The notes: generated from the letters alone by a model not told the origin. Counted from the stretch's first letter, positions 16,789 to 26,053 are shown. The stretch: 64,000 nucleotides of DNA from Haloarcula litorea (GCF_029338195.1 NZ_CP119779.1:3100001-3164000), one strand, 5' to 3'. Program-made: numbers and translations.

Positions 16789-18073
16789 CGGCCTCACCTC
16801 CGGACTCGTGCTCCGGCGACGACGGCCTGTCGAGCGGGACGCTCGCCGCGGGATCGTTCCGGTGGCCCAGGATGCCCTCGGGCTGGTTCTGGATGATCCA
16901 GATGAGGACGACGCCGATGAGGACGAACCGGAGCGTGCTGACGTTGGCGAGGACGAACGCCAGCAGCGGCGTCACGTCCAGCGAGCCGAGGGCGGCGACG
17001 GCGTCGACGATGTTGCCCGGCGAACTCGTCCCGAAGGTCGGGAAGAACTCCCCGAGCCTGGCCGGGAGGTAGAAGAGGAGCGCCGCGAAGGTCGCCGCCC
17101 CCAGGATGCTCCCGGTGTTGGACCCGGCACCGCCGATGATGAGGGCGGCGAAGACGTAGAACGTGATCGCCGGGCGGAACTGCGCCGGCGAGATGTACCC
17201 CGCCGACCCCCGGAACAGGGCTCCGGCCAGTCCCATCAGCGCACAGCCGATCATAAAGGCCTTGATCTTGAACAGGCGCGTGTCCTTGCCCAGCGACTGT
17301 GTGACGGTCTCGTCCTCCCGGATGGCCTTCAGCACCCGGCCGAAGGGGGAGTCGGCGAGTCGCGACAGCACCCAGTAGCTCCCGACGACCACGACCAGCA
17401 GGACCAGCCCGTAGACGATGTTGACGACGTTCGGCCCCGAGACGCCGGCGGCCGACGCGGCGTCGACGAGCGGTGCCCCGATCCCGGTGACGAGGTCGGC
17501 GACCACCTCGTCGGGAGCGGGGAAGGAGATGCCCGTCGCGCCGCCGGTCCCGAACCGCTTGCCAAGCACCCGCACCTCGGCGACGCCGCCCCAGTTGACG
17601 AACAGGCGGATGATCTCGGAGAGGGCCACGGTGACGATGGCGAGGTAGTCGGCCCGCAGGCGCAGCGCCGGGAGCGCGGCCAGGCCGCCGACCAGCGCGG
17701 CCATCAGCATCCCCCCGAGCAGGCCCAGCCAGAGCGGGAGTCCGAACCCCGGCACTCCGCCGGCACCCGGATCGGCCGGTGCGGTCAGGATGGCGGTCGT
17801 GTACGCGCCGACGGCCATAAAGCCCGCGACCCCGATGTTGAACAGCCCGGTGTACCCCCACTGGAGGTTCAGCGCCAGCGTCAGAATCGCGTAGGCACCC
17901 ACGAGCACGGTGACGCTGCCGACGAAGCCGGCCGCCAGGTTCGCCGCGGCGGCACCGTCCCGGACCGAGACCGCGAGCAGCGTCAGGAGGAGCCAGATGC
18001 CGACGAGGAACAGCGCCACGAGCGCCGCGTCCGGCAGGTCGTCCAGTCGCGCGCGGAGGTCGGCGGTACTCAC
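16781..18073 (-). CDS. livM: Branched-chain amino-acid-type ABC transporter, permease LivM
   Basis: 430 residues with about ten hydrophobic helices. NLQWGYTGLFNIGVAGFMAVGAY and LRADYLAIVTVALSEI (each shortened from the sequence) are LivM signatures, and a cytoplasmic EAA-like loop reads RLADSPFGRVLKAIREDE. The GTG at 18073 overlaps the livH stop (GTGA). The longer open reading upstream is antisense to livH and has an arginine-rich shadow composition. Confidence 0.9.
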   Translation of the reverse strand: MSTADLRARLDDLPDAALVALFLVGIWLLLTLLAVSVRDGAAAANLAAGFVGSVTVLVGAYAILTLALNLQWGYTGLFNIGVAGFMAVGAYTTAILTAPADPGAGGVPGFGLPLWLGLLGGMLMAALVGGLAALPALRLRADYLAIVTVALSEIIRLFVNWGGVAEVRVLGKRFGTGGATGISFPAPDEVVADLVTGIGAPLVDAASAAGVSGPNVVNIVYGLVLLVVVVGSYWVLSRLADSPFGRVLKAIREDETVTQSLGKDTRLFKIKAFMIGCALMGLAGALFRGSAGYISPAQFRPAITFYVFAALIIGGAGSNTGSILGAATFAALLFYLPARLGEFFPTFGTSSPGNIVDAVAALGSLDVTPLLAFVLANVSTLRFVLIGVVLIWIIQNQPEGILGHRNDPAASVPLDRPSSPEHESGGEADE

Positions 18074-19185
18074 GCGGTGGTCACCCCCCCGAAGATGCCG
18101 GACGGACGGATGAGCAGGACGACGATGAGGACGGCGAAGGCGGCCGCCCGCGTGAGGCCCGACGGCAGCCAGATGAGCGCGAGGCTGTCGACCAGCCCGA
18201 TGAGGACGCCGCCGGCCATCGCGCCGTAGATGGAGCCGATCCCGCCGACGATGACGGCGGCGAAGATCAGCAGCAGGAGGATCCACCCGAAGTTGAAGGC
18301 GATGGTCCCGCGTTCGAGGACGAGCAGGTAGCCGCTCGTACCCGCGAGCGCTCCCCCCAGGATCCAGGTCAGGCGGACGACCCGTTCGGTCGGGATGCCG
18401 GTCACGCGGGCGAGGTCTTCGTTGTCGGCCATCGCGCGCATCGCCTTCCCGAGTTTCGTCCGCTGGAGGAGGACGTGGACGGCGATCATCAGCACGACGG
18501 CGACGACCAACAGCGCGAGTTCGTTGTCGGTCACCGCGAGCCCGGTGACGAGCCGGAGCTGGAACCCCACGGTGGCGACGCCGCTGGTCTGTGCGCCGAA
18601 GACGAAGGCGATGAGGTACCGCAGCGCCAGCGCCACGCCGATGGAGGCGATGAGCAGGGAGATGTTGTCCGAGTCACGCATCGGGCGGTAGACGAGTCGG
18701 TCGACGAGGAGGGTGACTGCTACGGTGCCCACCGCCGCGACCACCAGCCCGAGCAGGACCAGCGCCCACCCCGCCGAGACGCTCAGTTGGTTGCCGTCGT
18801 TGAGGAGGAACAGCGAGGAGAAGGGGACGCTCGTCGCGAGGTTCGCGGCGACGTAGGCCGTGACCCAGCCCAGGAACGCGCCGACGGTGACGGTGTCGCC
18901 GTGGGCGAAGTTCGCGAAGTCGAGGATACTGTAGGTCATCGACAGCCCGATCCCGGCGAGGCCGACGGCCAGACCGACCAGCAGGCCGTCCAGCAGCATC
19001 GTGAACAACGACCCAACGGTGAGCGACCCGCCGAACAGGCGGACCCCGAGGAAGAACACCGTCGTCCCGACCAGCTTCGCGGCGAGGTCGGCGAGCAGGT
19101 ACGCGACGACGACTGCGACGACGGCGGTCCCCGGCCGCTCGACGGCGATCCGTCGGCCGCCAGTGACTGTGTCTGCGATTCCCAT
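18070..19185 (-). CDS. livH: Branched-chain amino-acid-type ABC transporter, permease LivH
   Basis: 371 residues, hydrophobic throughout. LSMTYSILDFANFAHGD and the loop RTKLGKAMRAMADNEDLARV are LivH signatures; the C-terminal VGGIGSIYGAMAGGVLIG is the usual penultimate helix pair. First gene of livHMGF, read leftward. The sensor of the system is not in this unit; the nearest binding protein is the permuted one at the other end. Divergent from the FAD/Fe-S oxidoreductase, with about 100 bases between starts. Confidence 0.9.
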   Translation of the reverse strand: MGIADTVTGGRRIAVERPGTAVVAVVVAYLLADLAAKLVGTTVFFLGVRLFGGSLTVGSLFTMLLDGLLVGLAVGLAGIGLSMTYSILDFANFAHGDTVTVGAFLGWVTAYVAANLATSVPFSSLFLLNDGNQLSVSAGWALVLLGLVVAAVGTVAVTLLVDRLVYRPMRDSDNISLLIASIGVALALRYLIAFVFGAQTSGVATVGFQLRLVTGLAVTDNELALLVVAVVLMIAVHVLLQRTKLGKAMRAMADNEDLARVTGIPTERVVRLTWILGGALAGTSGYLLVLERGTIAFNFGWILLLLIFAAVIVGGIGSIYGAMAGGVLIGLVDSLALIWLPSGLTRAAAFAVLIVVLLIRPSGIFGGVTTA

Positions 19186-19286
19186 ACGTTGGACGCTCTT
19201 GGACGCTCGAAGGTAAATAACGCTCCGGTGACGAACCGGGGGCGACCGTGCGTCAGGTTAACGTCGCCCCGGCCGAAGCCACCCCT

Positions 19287-22200
19287 ATGGGCGCAACCGA
19301 CAGCGGACCCGGGGAGGACCCGGCCACCGACGCCCGCGCGGAGTACGACTACCGCGGGGACGGCGTCGCGCGGCCGGCCCTCGTCGCGGACCTCGAGGAC
19401 AGAGTCGACGGCGACGTCCGGTTCGACGAGTACTCGCGGCAGCTGTACGCCACCGACGCCAGCGCCTACGAAGTGACGCCGGTGGGGGTCGTCTACCCCG
19501 AGTCGACGGCGGACGTCGCGACCGTCGTGGGCTACTGTGCCGACCGCGAGATCCCGGTGCTCCCGCGGGGCGGCGGGACGAGCCTCGCCGGTCAGTCCGT
19601 CAACGAGGCCGTCGTCCTCGACTTCACGCGTCACATGGACGACCTGCTGTCCGTCGACCCCGACGCGGAAACCGCGCGGGCACAGCCGGGGGCGCGACTG
19701 GGAGACCTGAACGCCGAACTCGCCCCCCACGACCTGAAGTTCGCGCCCGACCCCGCGTGGGGCGACAAGTCGGCGCTCGGGGGCGCGATCGGCAACAACT
19801 CGACCGGCGCACACTCCCTGCAGTACGGCAAGACCGACCACTACGTCGAGTCCTGCGAGGTCGTCCTCGCGGACGGCACCGTCACCACCTTCGGCGAGGT
19901 GCGCGTCGACGAACTCCGCGAGGCCGGCGACCCCGATGGGGACCTCGAGGCGCGCATCTACGCCGAGGTGGCCCGGCTCCTCGACGAGGAGGTCGACGCC
20001 GTCGAGACGGCGTTCCCGCAGCTCAAGCGCAACGTCTCGGGCTACAACCTCGACCGCCTCGTCGCGGAGTACGAGGGCGAGTACGGCGAGGCCGGCACGG
20101 TGAACCTCGCGCGCCTGCTGGCCGGCAGCGAGGGGACGCTGGCCGTCGTCACCGAGGCGACCGTCGCCCTCGAACCGGTGCCCGAGACGAAGGCGCTGGC
20201 GCTGCTGACCTACGAGGACCTCGTGACCGCGATGGCGGACGTGACGCCCATCCTCGACCACGACCCGGCGGCCGTCGAGGTGCTGGACGACGTCCTGTTG
20301 GACCTCGCGGCCGGTACGGAGGAGTTCGGCGACCTCGTCGACAGCATCGTCCCCGAGGGGACCGGCGCGGTCCTGCTCGTGGAGTTCTACGCCGACAGCG
20401 ACGCCGCGGGCAAGCAGAAGGTCGCGGACCTGCTGGCCGACCGGGTCGGCGACGCGCGGACGCTCGGCGTCCCACAGAGCGGCGCGGAGTCGCTGACCGA
20501 CGACCCAGTGCGGGCCTTCGACGGCCAGGAGGCCCACGACGAGGCCGAGCGCGAGCGGTTCTGGAAGCTCCGGAAGTCGGGCCTCCCGATCCTGCTGGGC
20601 CGGACGAGCGACGCGAAACACATCTCGTTCATCGAGGACACCGCCGTCCCGCCGGCGAACCTCCCGGAGTACGTCGCGGACTTCCAGGAGGTCCTGGACG
20701 AGGCGGGGACATTCGCCTCCTTCTACGCCCACGCCGGGCCGGGCTGTCTGCACATCCGGCCGCTGATCGACACCAAGACCCTCGAGGGGATCGAACAGAT
20801 GGAGACCATCGCCGAGGGCGCGACCGACCTCGTCGTCGAGTACGGCGGCAGCGTCTCCGGCGAGCACGGGGACGGCCGCGCACGCACGCAGTGGAACCAC
20901 AAGCTGTACGGTGACGAGGTGTGGGGCGTCTTCCGAGACCTCAAGGAGAGCTTCGACCCCGACTGGCTGTTGAACCCCGGGCAGGTCGTCGGCGTCGACG
21001 CGGCCGCCGTCGAGGCCGGCGAGGCTCCGCCGCGGGCCGAGACGGTCGACATGACCGAGAACCTGCGGTTCGATCCGGACTACGAGTTCGACTACGACTT
21101 CGAGCCGGCGCTCTCCTGGCCCAACGAGAACGGGATGCAGGGGATGGTCGAGCTCTGTCACGGCTGTGGCGGCTGTCGCGGCCCCCAGGAGACGACGGGG
21201 GGCGTGATGTGTCCGACATACCGGGCGGCCGACGAGGAGGTCACTGCCACTCGGGGCCGGGCGAACATGCTCCGGCAGGCGATGAGCGGCGACCTGCCCG
21301 ACGACCCCACCGACGAGGCGTTCGCGACGGAGGTACTGGACCTCTGTATCGGCTGCAAGGGGTGTGCCCGGGACTGCCCGAGCGAGGTGGATATGGCGAA
21401 ACTGAAGGTCGAGGTCGAACACGCCCGCCACGAGGAACACGGCGCGAGCCTCCGGGAGAAGGTGTTCGCCAACGTCGACACGCTGAGCCGGGTCGGGAGC
21501 GCGCTCGCGCCGCTCTCGAACTGGGCGCAGTCGCTGCCGGGCAGCGACTACCTCGCGGAGAAGGCCCTCGGGATCGCCCGCGAGCGCGACCTCCCGACCT
21601 TCCACCGGGAGTCCTTCGAGGACTGGTGGGCCGACCGCGGACCGACGGTCCCCGAGGAGGAGGCCGAGCGCCGGGCGCTGCTGTTCCCGGACACGTACAA
21701 CAACTACAGCCACCCGGCCACGCTGAAAGACGCCGTCGTGGTGCTCGAGGCCGCCGGCGTCCACGTCCGGGTACCCGACGACGTGACCGCCTCGGGCCGG
21801 GCCGCCCACTCGAAGGGGTTCGTCGACACCGCCCGCGAGCGGGCGGCGACCAACGTCGAGGCGCTCGCCCCCCGGGTCGACGACGGCTGGGACGTGGTGG
21901 TGGTCGAACCGTCCGACGCCGTGATGTTCCAGTCCGACTACCTCGACCTGCTGGGTCACGACCACGACGGCGCGACGACGGTCGCCGGCAACGCCTTCGG
22001 CGTCTGCGAGTACCTCGACCGCTTCGCGCTGGACGGCCGCGTCGACTGGACGGCCGACGACGCCGCGCTCACCTACCACGGCCACTGCCACCAGAAGGCC
22101 GTCGGCAAGGACCACCACGCCGTGGGCGTCCTCCGGCGGGCCGGCTACGACGTGGACCCGCTGGACTCCGGGTGCTGTGGGATGGCCGGCAGCTTCGGCT

Positions 22201-22385
22201 ACGAGGCCGAACACTACTCGATGAGCAAGGCCATCGCAAAGATCCTCTACGATCAGGTCGACGCCAGCGACGGCGACGAGGTGGTCGCGCCCGGGGCCTC
22301 CTGCCGGACGCAACTGTCCGACCGACCGCTCACCGACGACCCGCCCCATCCGGTGACCAAACTCGCAGACGCCGTCGGGACGTAG
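19287..22385 (+). CDS. FAD-linked oxidase fused to Fe-S and CCG domains (D-lactate/glycolate-type dehydrogenase)
   Basis: 1032 residues. FAD-binding (PCMH) domain about 50-270 (PRGGGTSLAGQSVN, GAIGNNSTGAHSL), FAD-oxidase C domain to about 570 (ending EHGDGRARTQWNHK and LNPGQVVG), two [4Fe-4S] clusters (CHGCGGCRGP...CPTYR and CIGCKGCARDCPSEVDMAK), then a CCG-type region with YHGHCHQKAVGK and DSGCCGMAGSFGY. The likely role is a membrane-associated 2-hydroxyacid dehydrogenase feeding electrons to quinone. D-lactate is favoured by this architecture; glycolate is not excluded. Start ATG at 19287. Confidence 0.85.
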   Translation: MGATDSGPGEDPATDARAEYDYRGDGVARPALVADLEDRVDGDVRFDEYSRQLYATDASAYEVTPVGVVYPESTADVATVVGYCADREIPVLPRGGGTSLAGQSVNEAVVLDFTRHMDDLLSVDPDAETARAQPGARLGDLNAELAPHDLKFAPDPAWGDKSALGGAIGNNSTGAHSLQYGKTDHYVESCEVVLADGTVTTFGEVRVDELREAGDPDGDLEARIYAEVARLLDEEVDAVETAFPQLKRNVSGYNLDRLVAEYEGEYGEAGTVNLARLLAGSEGTLAVVTEATVALEPVPETKALALLTYEDLVTAMADVTPILDHDPAAVEVLDDVLLDLAAGTEEFGDLVDSIVPEGTGAVLLVEFYADSDAAGKQKVADLLADRVGDARTLGVPQSGAESLTDDPVRAFDGQEAHDEAERERFWKLRKSGLPILLGRTSDAKHISFIEDTAVPPANLPEYVADFQEVLDEAGTFASFYAHAGPGCLHIRPLIDTKTLEGIEQMETIAEGATDLVVEYGGSVSGEHGDGRARTQWNHKLYGDEVWGVFRDLKESFDPDWLLNPGQVVGVDAAAVEAGEAPPRAETVDMTENLRFDPDYEFDYDFEPALSWPNENGMQGMVELCHGCGGCRGPQETTGGVMCPTYRAADEEVTATRGRANMLRQAMSGDLPDDPTDEAFATEVLDLCIGCKGCARDCPSEVDMAKLKVEVEHARHEEHGASLREKVFANVDTLSRVGSALAPLSNWAQSLPGSDYLAEKALGIARERDLPTFHRESFEDWWADRGPTVPEEEAERRALLFPDTYNNYSHPATLKDAVVVLEAAGVHVRVPDDVTASGRAAHSKGFVDTARERAATNVEALAPRVDDGWDVVVVEPSDAVMFQSDYLDLLGHDHDGATTVAGNAFGVCEYLDRFALDGRVDWTADDAALTYHGHCHQKAVGKDHHAVGVLRRAGYDVDPLDSGCCGMAGSFGYEAEHYSMSKAIAKILYDQVDASDGDEVVAPGASCRTQLSDRPLTDDPPHPVTKLADAVGT

Positions 22386-22443
22386 GGGGTCTTCTCCCCC
22401 GCATTCACAGCGCTTTTATGCTGTCCTCGGGACTATCAGCTAT

Positions 22444-23628
22444 ATGTTCCGCGGGGCGTCCGTCGTCGTCGCCGCTCTACTGGTCTGTAGCCTCGCGAGC
22501 GGGCCAGCGGTCGGCGACGCGGCGACGGGCAGCCTCCAGACGCCGGACCGGTTCGACTCGACGACGTTTCAGGTGACCGTCTACGAGAACGGGTCGGCCC
22601 GGTGGGCCATCGTCCACGAGACGCCGCTGACCAACGAGAGCCAGCGTGAGAACTTCGAGGCGTACGCCAGCGAGTTCGAGCGGAACCGGACGGACCTGTA
22701 CGCGAGCTTCGTGCGCAACGCCGGCGCGCTCACCAGGTTCGGGACCAACGCGACGGACCGGGAGATGAACGCGACTGACTTCCGGCGGTCGGCGTCGGTC
22801 CGTGCGCGGCCCGGTGGGAGTATCGGACAGGTACGGATGTCGTTCCGCTGGACGAACTTCGCACGCGTCGACGGCGACAGGGTCGTCGTCGCCGACGTGT
22901 TCGAGGGCGGGTTCTACGTCGGTCCCGACCAGGCGCTCGTCGTCGAGCGCGGCCCCGGCCTCGCGTTCGCACAGGTGTTGCCGCAGCCGGACTCACAGAG
23001 CAACCCCGACGCCCTGGCCGGCAGCGAGAGCGTGACCTGGAACGGGGAGCGATCGTTCGTGGACCAGCGGCCATACGTCGAACTCCGGCCCCGGTCGGCG
23101 GTCGAGACGCAGTCGGGAGGTGACGGGGAGGCCGGCCAGCAGAGCGACGGGACGAGCGCCGAGCCGACCCCCGGGGAGTCCGGCGACGGCTCGGCGTGGC
23201 CGCTGATGGCCGCCGCGCTGCTGATCGCGCTCGGCGTCGTCGCCGCCGCGGCCTGGCGCTCCAGCGGTGCGCCGTCGCTGTCCGGGTTACTCGGGAGCGA
23301 CGACGGGGCAACGGCGGCCACGGACGGGACTGCCGAGCCGGCCTCGGAGGCCGGAGCCGAGCAGGCGACCGACGAGCCCGCGGTCCCCGACGAAGAGCTG
23401 CTGAGCGACAGCGACCGCGTGCTGTCGCTGCTCGAAGAGAACGGGGGACGGATGAAACAGGTCGACATCGTCGAGCGCACCGACTGGTCGAAGTCCAAGG
23501 TCAGTATGCTCCTGTCGGACATGGAGGACGACGGCGAGATCAGCAAGCTGCGAGTCGGCCGCGAGAACATCATCAGCATCGCCGGCGAGGAGCCGGACGC
23601 CGCCGGCTCGCCCTTCGACGAGGAGTGA
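22444..23628 (+). CDS. Membrane-anchored protein with C-terminal winged-helix domain
   Basis: 394 residues. Signal peptide (1-24), an extracellular domain of about 210 residues (TFQVTVYENGSARWAIVHE...) with several N-glycosylation-type NxS/T sites, a transmembrane helix near 257-273 (WPLMAAALLIALGVVAA), an acidic Ala-rich linker, then a MarR-like winged helix (DRVLSLLEENGGRMKQ, SKSKVSMLLSDME). The topology implies a cell-surface sensor tied directly to DNA binding. Similar one-component membrane regulators are known in haloarchaea; the signal and targets are unknown. Confidence 0.8.
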   Translation: MFRGASVVVAALLVCSLASGPAVGDAATGSLQTPDRFDSTTFQVTVYENGSARWAIVHETPLTNESQRENFEAYASEFERNRTDLYASFVRNAGALTRFGTNATDREMNATDFRRSASVRARPGGSIGQVRMSFRWTNFARVDGDRVVVADVFEGGFYVGPDQALVVERGPGLAFAQVLPQPDSQSNPDALAGSESVTWNGERSFVDQRPYVELRPRSAVETQSGGDGEAGQQSDGTSAEPTPGESGDGSAWPLMAAALLIALGVVAAAAWRSSGAPSLSGLLGSDDGATAATDGTAEPASEAGAEQATDEPAVPDEELLSDSDRVLSLLEENGGRMKQVDIVERTDWSKSKVSMLLSDMEDDGEISKLRVGRENIISIAGEEPDAAGSPFDEE

Positions 23629-23660
23629 GAAACCCACCCAGGGCGGCCCCGAAACACAAT

Positions 23661-23669
23661 CATTATACG
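23661..23669 (+). promoter_or_regulatory. TATA box of tRNA-Glu(CTC)
   Basis: CATTATACG, 27-35 bases upstream of the mature tRNA 5' end at 23696. Confidence 0.55.
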
Positions 23670-23695
23670 TTCCAGCGCCGTCCGAACAAGTGGAC

Positions 23696-23770
23696 GCTCC
23701 GTTGGTGTAGTCCGGCCAATCATATCACCCTCTCACGGTGATGACCAGGGTTCGAATCCCTGACGGAGCA
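23696..23770 (+). tRNA. tRNA-Glu (anticodon CTC)
   Basis: 75 nt. Acceptor GCTCCGT pairs with ACGGAGC, discriminator A. Anticodon stem TCACC/GGTGA with loop CTCTCAC gives anticodon CTC, reading GAG. The T-arm GGGTTCGAATCCC is intact and no CCA is encoded. It is followed by CTCTTT and by a duplicated 3' end (see repeats). Confidence 0.95.
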
Positions 23771-23799
23771 CTCTTTCGGTCGGAACGTGTCGAGCGACA
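23748..23799 (+). repeat. 52-bp direct repeat, copy 1 (tRNA-Glu 3' end plus tail hairpin)
   Basis: Starts in the T-arm of tRNA-Glu, runs through the acceptor strand, CTCTTTCG and a hairpin (stem GTCG/CGAC, loop 23783-23794). Identical to 23873-23924. Confidence 0.9.
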
Positions 23800-23830
23800 G
23801 CGAGACCGTTCGACGCCGATGCGACGAGGG

Positions 23831-23865
23831 GATTCGAATCACGGCGGGCCGAGGGGAGCGAGGTC
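23831..23865 (+). repeat. T-arm-like remnant and second hairpin of the tRNA-Glu tail
   Basis: GATTCGAATC (23831-23840) resembles a T-arm. It is followed by GGCC/GGTC stems around the loop GAGGGGAGCGA (23851-23861). Similar arrangements follow the tRNA-like gene at 41222 and tRNA-Leu. Confidence 0.55.
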
Positions 23866-23872
23866 TGGCATC

Positions 23873-23924
23873 GGGTTCGAATCCCTGACGGAGCACTCTT
23901 TCGGTCGGAACGTGTCGAGCGACA
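23873..23924 (+). repeat. 52-bp direct repeat, copy 2
   Basis: Perfect second copy of 23748-23799, 125 bases downstream, without the rest of the tRNA. It carries the T-arm, 3' acceptor strand and hairpin only. It ends 39 bases before the DUF21 start. Confidence 0.9.
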
Positions 23925-23963
23925 CGCCCGGGGCTTCTTTGGTGAGACAGCCGACGTTGGCGT

Positions 23964-24473
23964 ATGGCACCGCCGCTGCTTCCGACGCTCGGTCTGGTCG
24001 TCGTCCTGCTCGCCTGTAGTGCCTTCTTCTCCAGCAGCGAGACGGCGCTGTTCTCGCTGTCGCGGGAGGCCCTCGCGGAGGCGGCCCGGACCGACCCGCG
24101 TGCGGCCGCCGTCGAGGACGTGCTGGCCGACCCCCACCGGCTCCTCGTGACGCTGCTGGTGGGGAACAACGTCGTCAACGTCGCGCTGTCGAGCCTGCTG
24201 ACGGCGCTGCTGGCCGAGCGGCTCGACCCGGGACTGGCCGTCGTCGCGACGACGGTCGTCGCCAGCACCGTCGTCCTCGTCGGGGGCGAGATCGTCCCGA
24301 AGTCCTACGGCCTCGGGCACGCGCAGTCGTACGCGGTGCGGGTGATCCGCCCGCTCCGGTACGTCGAACTCCTGCTGTACCCCGTCGTCACGGTGTTCGA
24401 CGCACTCACGCGGGTGCTGTCGGCGAAGATCGGCGGCCAACAGGCCATCGAGCGACCGTACGAGGACGACTAG
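23964..24473 (+). CDS. Stand-alone DUF21 (CNNM) membrane domain
   Basis: 169 residues with three to four hydrophobic helices. LACSAFFSSSETALFSLSR and LVGNNVVNVALSSLL are the hallmark segments of the DUF21/CNNM domain, and VGGEIVPKSYG the conserved GE.PK loop. Full-length homologues add CBS and CorC/HlyC domains; here the protein stops after the membrane domain with a short acidic tail, so it is a single-domain member. Divalent-cation efflux or sensing is inferred. The stop shares CTAG with the convergent gene. Confidence 0.8.
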   Translation: MAPPLLPTLGLVVVLLACSAFFSSSETALFSLSREALAEAARTDPRAAAVEDVLADPHRLLVTLLVGNNVVNVALSSLLTALLAERLDPGLAVVATTVVASTVVLVGGEIVPKSYGLGHAQSYAVRVIRPLRYVELLLYPVVTVFDALTRVLSAKIGGQQAIERPYEDD

Positions 24474-26053
24474 CCGAGGCGACCGCGGAGGGCACCGGTC
24501 ACGCGCCGCCAGCCGCCACGGAGGGACCGCTCCGACCAGTGGAACTCGACGCCGGCCCAGACCACGGCGGTGACGAGACCGAGCGCGGCGAACGCGAGGT
24601 CGGTGAACCGGACCCAGGAGGGGGCGACGTACAGCAGGCCGTTGGCGACCAGACTCGGGGTGAGCGCCTTCAGCCCGATCCAGAACCGGTCGACGAGGGG
24701 GAGCGTCTGTCCGCCGACGCCGCCGGCCGTCGCGTTCGTCCGGTTCCGTACGTCCGCGACGACGGCCGCGGTGTCCCCGGGCCGCTCGGCGACTGCCTCG
24801 CGGTACTGGGCGGCCGGCCCGCCGGTGCTCTCGTCACCGGTCCCCAGCCGCTCCACGTCGTAGGGCATCCCGACGTCGAGTCGCCAGACGACCTCGCCGT
24901 CGGGACCGACCTCGGCCACGCGGTCGCCGTGGGAGTCGACGACGAGCGTGTTCCCGTCGGGGAGCCGGTCGGCGTCGCGGGGCCACTGGAGGCGCGCGTC
25001 CCGCCAGATCCAGGCGTGGGTCCAGCCGTCGTCCGTCCGGCTGTACTCGACGATGCGACCGTTCTCGGAGTCGGCGACGAGGACGGCGGGGCCGCCGTGC
25101 TCCGCCGGGATGTAGTCGGGGTTGTGCTGCTCGTAGAGGCGGTCGTGGTTCCCGTCCGAGCCGAGCGTCCGGCTCTCGTCGACCGCCCAGCCGTCCGGGC
25201 CGCGTTCGAGGAAGATCACCGAGTCCATGTTCCGCGGGCTGACCATCACGCTCCCGTCGGCCAGCAGTTCCACGTCGTTGATGTGGGTCCAGTCACCGTC
25301 GGAGCCGCCGGCCGAGCGGTCGTAGTGGGCCGATGCGTTCCAGCGCCACTCGATCTCGTCGTCCCGGGTGTCGACCGCGTAGACGCCGTCGTTCACGATG
25401 TCCGCGACGAGGAGGTGCGTGTCGTTGATGCGGTCCACGTCGTGCCACCGCGCGGAGTAGATCCGCGGCGTGACGTCCGCGTACACTCGCTCGCGGTCGC
25501 CGGTCGTCAGGTTCGCGCGGACGACGACGTTCCGGGTGCACTCCTCGCTGGAGACGTTCGCACAGGCCGCGCCGTCGAGGTGTTCGGCCGCGACGTACTC
25601 GACGGTGTAGCGCTCGCCCTCGACGGGGTCCACGTCGAAGTAGACGCGGTAGCGGTCCTCGTAGTAGACGACGGTCCCGTTCGGCGTGACGGCGGCCAGT
25701 TCGGCCGTCTCGTCGCTGACGTAGAACCCCTGCGTCGCGACGACGGTGAGGTTCCGGTCGGTGCGTGAGACGACCCGGGAGACCCGTTCCGTCGACCAGT
25801 TCTCGCCGCGGGTCGGTCGCTCGGACGCCCGCTCGAACCGGGGAGCGAGGTCGATCGCCGCCCCGTCCGTCGAGACCGCGGCGCGCGTCGCGGTGTCGTC
25901 GGCGTCGCTCCCGTTCGACGCCGCCGTGGCCCGCGTGTCACCGGCAGCGGTGAGGCCGCTGGCCGTGGCGTATGAGCCCCCGACCGCGAGGAGCGAGACG
26001 AGTACGAGCGTGAGAAAGACGAGACGAACTGCCGATTCACGACGACCTGTCAC
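24470..26053 (-). CDS. Arylsulfotransferase-like secreted or membrane beta-propeller protein
   Basis: 527 residues. N-terminal hydrophobic signal (VRLVFLTLVLVSLLAVGG), a large repeat-containing extracellular domain with propeller-type segments (HINDVELLADGSVMVSPRN, DADRLPDGNTLVVDSHGDRV, EVGPDGEVVWRLD), and one or two C-terminal helices (FTDLAFAALGLVTAVVW). This matches haloarchaeal proteins annotated arylsulfotransferase family, though I do not see a proven catalytic His. A cell-surface role is inferred. Several NxT/NxS sites may be glycosylated. Confidence 0.65.
   Translation of the reverse strand: MTGRRESAVRLVFLTLVLVSLLAVGGSYATASGLTAAGDTRATAASNGSDADDTATRAAVSTDGAAIDLAPRFERASERPTRGENWSTERVSRVVSRTDRNLTVVATQGFYVSDETAELAAVTPNGTVVYYEDRYRVYFDVDPVEGERYTVEYVAAEHLDGAACANVSSEECTRNVVVRANLTTGDRERVYADVTPRIYSARWHDVDRINDTHLLVADIVNDGVYAVDTRDDEIEWRWNASAHYDRSAGGSDGDWTHINDVELLADGSVMVSPRNMDSVIFLERGPDGWAVDESRTLGSDGNHDRLYEQHNPDYIPAEHGGPAVLVADSENGRIVEYSRTDDGWTHAWIWRDARLQWPRDADRLPDGNTLVVDSHGDRVAEVGPDGEVVWRLDVGMPYDVERLGTGDESTGGPAAQYREAVAERPGDTAAVVADVRNRTNATAGGVGGQTLPLVDRFWIGLKALTPSLVANGLLYVAPSWVRFTDLAFAALGLVTAVVWAGVEFHWSERSLRGGWRRVTGALRGRLG

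Noticed and set aside
18936-22349. Open reading of over 1100 codons on the minus strand, antisense to the FAD/Fe-S oxidoreductase
   Set aside because: Composition is Val/Arg/Gly-rich nonsense mirroring a high-G+C coding strand, while the plus strand has clear FAD and Fe-S motifs.
23871-23924. A classic attL/attR pair bounding a genomic island
   Set aside because: Only 73 bases lie between the copies and none is coding; at most it is a scar.
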